DNA from: Pseudogymnoascus destructans
Taxonomy: Eukaryota; Ascomycota; Leotiomycetes; Thelebolales; Thelebolaceae
Direction: 5' to 3'
Assembly: GCF_001641265.1 (NCBI RefSeq)
Contig: NW_020167539.1
Location: 1-64,000 of the forward strand
Length of the DNA stretch: 64,000 nt
The position numbers and the translations under genes were made by a program. Of this stretch, positions 61,670-64,000 are shown piece by piece (the first letter of the stretch is position 1; each line of letters begins with the position of its first letter). Below the pieces are notes generated by a model that made no database searches, was not told the origin of the DNA, and saw nothing but the letters and a program-made list of their open reading frames with translations.

Positions 61670-63247
61670 ATGGAGGATGACCAAGCTCCTACAACTACTG
61701 CTGAACAGCAAATGCAACAACTGTTTGCCTTTATACAAAATATAGCAAACAAACTTGAGAATTTGGAAAACACCTTTCAAGCCAACACTTCAGCAACACA
61801 ATCCTCAACTCAGACACATCATACAGAGCTTCCCACAGCTCCTCTGGCTATGTCGGGTACCCCAGGTGCACTTCCTAAAGTGCAAACACCAGATTTATAC
61901 CATGGAGACAGGAGGAAGTTGAAGGGATTTCTTATGCAACTGGACATCTACTTCACCCTCAGGCCTCATCAGTTCACCTCAGACATTCAGAAGATATATT
62001 TCGCTGGCAGCTACCTCCGTGGATCTGCATTCAACTTCTTTGAGCCATATCTTAGAAGACTTAGTGGCAACAACCAAAATACCACTACACCTTTGATTAC
62101 CTCTTATGACCAGTTTCAAGAGGAACTTACCAGGACCTTTGGAGACATCAACGAAACTGCTACAGCAGAAAGAGAGCTACAGAAGCTATGTCAAAAGACC
62201 TCTGCTGCTCAGTATACAACAGAATTTAGGAGAAGCACTTCTCACTTGACTTGGAATGAAGAAGCCTTAGTCTTCACTTACTACCAAGGGCTCAAGAGCT
62301 CTATTAAGGATGAACTCAGCAAAGAAGAACGCCCTACAACACTTTAAACACTTATAGAGAAAGCTGTCAGACTTGATGATAGGCTTTTTGAAAGAAGAAA
62401 GGAGAAGAACCAAGACTGGCATCCAACAAGAAATTCAAACAATTACACCTCTACACCAACTGCTAAGGACTCAGCATCTGAACCTATGGACTTAGACGCC
62501 TCTATAAAGAGATCTACAGCAAATCCAGCACCTCAGCCTACAAGAAGCCCTCAAAAACTGAAAAGGGGTAAACTTACTCCTCAAGAAAGAAAACACAGAA
62601 TGGACAACAACCTTTGTTTATACTGTGGCAAAGGGGGGCACAGAATTCAGGAGTGCTATTCAGCACGGGGGAGTGCTGATTCAAAACATATAGCAGCCTC
62701 AGACACAGTCACAGCTGTTATTCCTGAAAAACTTGAAAAATCCCCACCAGGCACAACTTCAACTGAGACTACAACTTCTCCCCTAGACAACAAAGATGTG
62801 TCGATGGTGCTTTCTCAGAGTTTCACACACCTGTTAATCCCTATTCAACTCCATTTCAAACAACAGGTGTTATCTACAAGGGCTATGATAGACTCAGGGG
62901 CAACAGGCAACTTTATATCTCAAGACCTCATCTTGACACACCAGTTACCTACAATTCCCAAACGCACTCCAGAGTTGCTCCGAGTCATTGATGGAACACC
63001 TATCAGTTCAGGTTCCATTACCTGCAACACCCCAGTACTCAAACTTGAGATTCCCCTAGGAAAATCAACATTTTCAGACACCATCTCTTTAGATGTTATA
63101 CCAATGAAGTACCCAGTCATCCTAGGTCTTGCATGGCTTCAAAGGCATGATCCAACTATCAATTGGAAGCATTTATCGCTTGGGTTTAGCCCAAATCCTG
63201 AGCTCAATACTGAAAAAACCCTTCAAGCCTCAGTTACCCCTATTCAG
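61670..63247 (+). pseudogene. Gag and protease of gypsy element B, cut by gypsy C
   Basis: Gag capsid at 61670-62347 (PDLYHGDRRKLKGFLMQLDI, ...ELTRTFGDI). A TAA at 62345-62347 replaces the expected CAA (L-Q-TLIEKAVRLDDRL), a CpA-to-TpA change; the frame is then open again. The zinc knuckle CLYCGKGGHRIQEC and the protease MIDSGATGNF follow, with PVILGLAWLQRHDP near the end. At PIQ (63247) the sequence changes abruptly to the LTR of element C. Apart from this stop the gag part looks intact. Confidence 0.88.
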
Positions 63248-63635
63248 TGTTACGACGGAACAAGAAGGCTGGCCAACTACAGGACAGGAAGGAGGGAGGT
63301 GCATGAGACCGGCCCTGGTACCTGGAGGGGCAGCGGGGAATAGTAGTTCCGAAAGTATCACGTGACGGACTCGCAGGATGATGAGAAGAATCCTAAGAGT
63401 CCAGGACTCCGAGGACTCAAGTGAGTTCCCAGGAGTCCACTAGGCACGACGCCACTATATAAGTAGATAGTTAGTTCTTAGATAGGAGCTTCGTGCTCAA
63501 CTCAATACAGTATTTGTTATATACTAGTAACGTGTTACTTGAAGCCTTTGTGTCTGATCCCCTGCCTCCTCTGATAAGTAAACCTTTACGCAAGAGAACC
63601 TCTGTGTCTTCTATCATTTAGAAGTCAGCGTTACA
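63248..63635 (+). mobile_element. 5' LTR of gypsy element C
   Basis: 388 bp, TGTTACGACGGAACAAG...GAAGTCAGCGTTACA. It is the same family as the solo LTR at 44643-45117, which fixes both boundaries. A TATATAAG box lies at 63466-63473. The U3 part has one copy of the 86-bp block that is doubled in the solo LTR. Confidence 0.92.
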
Positions 63636-63681
63636 CTTTGAGCACCACTTCTACGAGGCACTGGCTCATACACAAAGCAAC

Positions 63682-64000
63682 ATGTCTGTCGTCAGTTCGA
63701 AGGGGAAAACCCCCACCATGCCAACTTCGTCTCAGAGGTCTAAGCCTGAGAATGAAGAGATGCCCGACGCACCCACCGTCAACGAACTCAAGGAAACTCT
63801 ACGCGTCAAGTTGCCCGACACTTACTCCGGCAACCGAAAGGAACTTGAGGTGTTTTTGCTACAGGTCGAACTGTACCAGCACTTCAATGACGAGAAGTTT
63901 CCCACCCAGGAGAGCTATGCCCTGTGGACTACGTCCTACCTTAGGGGGGAAGCCCTGCGATGGGTCGAACCATTCCTCAAGGATTATTTCAAATATGAAA
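63682..64000 (+). CDS. Gag of gypsy element C, partial, runs off the window
   Basis: An open frame from the ATG at 63682 continues to the end of the window for 106 codons without a stop. It reads KLPDTYSGNRKELEVFLLQV, FPTQESYALWTTSYLRG and ALRWVEPFLKDYF, a Ty3/gypsy capsid N-terminus, and aligns with the damaged gag of element A without its frameshifts. It starts 46 bp after the LTR end. The element may be intact beyond the window. Confidence 0.9.
   Translation, partial: MSVVSSKGKTPTMPTSSQRSKPENEEMPDAPTVNELKETLRVKLPDTYSGNRKELEVFLLQVELYQHFNDEKFPTQESYALWTTSYLRGEALRWVEPFLKDYFKYE

Noticed and set aside
1..64000. CRISPR arrays, bacterial operons, tRNA or rRNA genes
   Set aside because: No regular spacer-repeat array and no cloverleaf or ribosomal RNA sequence was recognised by eye. 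A tRNAscan run was not possible here.

Overview
The window is the left end of a chromosome of a filamentous ascomycete (Pezizomycotina type). It opens on about 19 uninterrupted CCCTAA telomere units. The unique genes have short (48-60 bp) GT-AG introns with CTAAC/CTAAT branch points and encode fungal-type Cch1, Hir3 and a DDT-PHD protein. The mobile elements are Fot1/pogo-type DNA transposons with TA target duplications and Ty3/gypsy LTR elements, many carrying C-to-T decay.

Layout. 1-3.9 kb: telomere, a 48-bp minisatellite on a G-poor strand, then a degenerate satellite with a period of about 173 bp. 3.9-5.6 kb: a minus-strand gene for a TET/JBP-like 2-oxoglutarate/Fe(II) dioxygenase, with a 4-copy 153-bp tandem repeat directly upstream of its start. 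6.4-17.1 kb: two full-length GC-rich head-to-tail genes for telomere-linked proteins that join an OrsD-type zinc-finger N-terminus, a region with the R-K-H-R-H-Y pattern of tyrosine recombinases, and a RecQ helicase. Between them lies a broken third start made by a 1,164-bp tandem duplication. 17.1-20 kb: repeat relics. 20.2-38.4 kb: the unique gene island with a small hypothetical gene, the calcium channel CCH1, a DDT/WHIM-PHD chromatin gene and HIR3; the last two are divergent. 38.4-64 kb: a transposon field with eight pogo/Fot copies, a solo LTR with a 5-bp target duplication, a decayed integrase, and a nested stack (pogo, then gypsy A, then gypsy B, then gypsy C running off the end). Two damaged host-type genes, a cupin and an RNA ligase, survive as an island at 47.8-49.3 kb.

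The most unusual material is the subtelomeric pairing of a predicted DNA-base dioxygenase with recombinase-helicase fusions. Substitutions between duplicated sequences in the window fall mainly at CpG, and many in-frame stops are TGA where arginine CGA is expected. This suggests that cytosine methylation and deamination act, or acted, here, alongside RIP-like CpA-to-TpA decay in older copies. Gene models, intron positions and domain calls come from reading the sequence; no database search was run.
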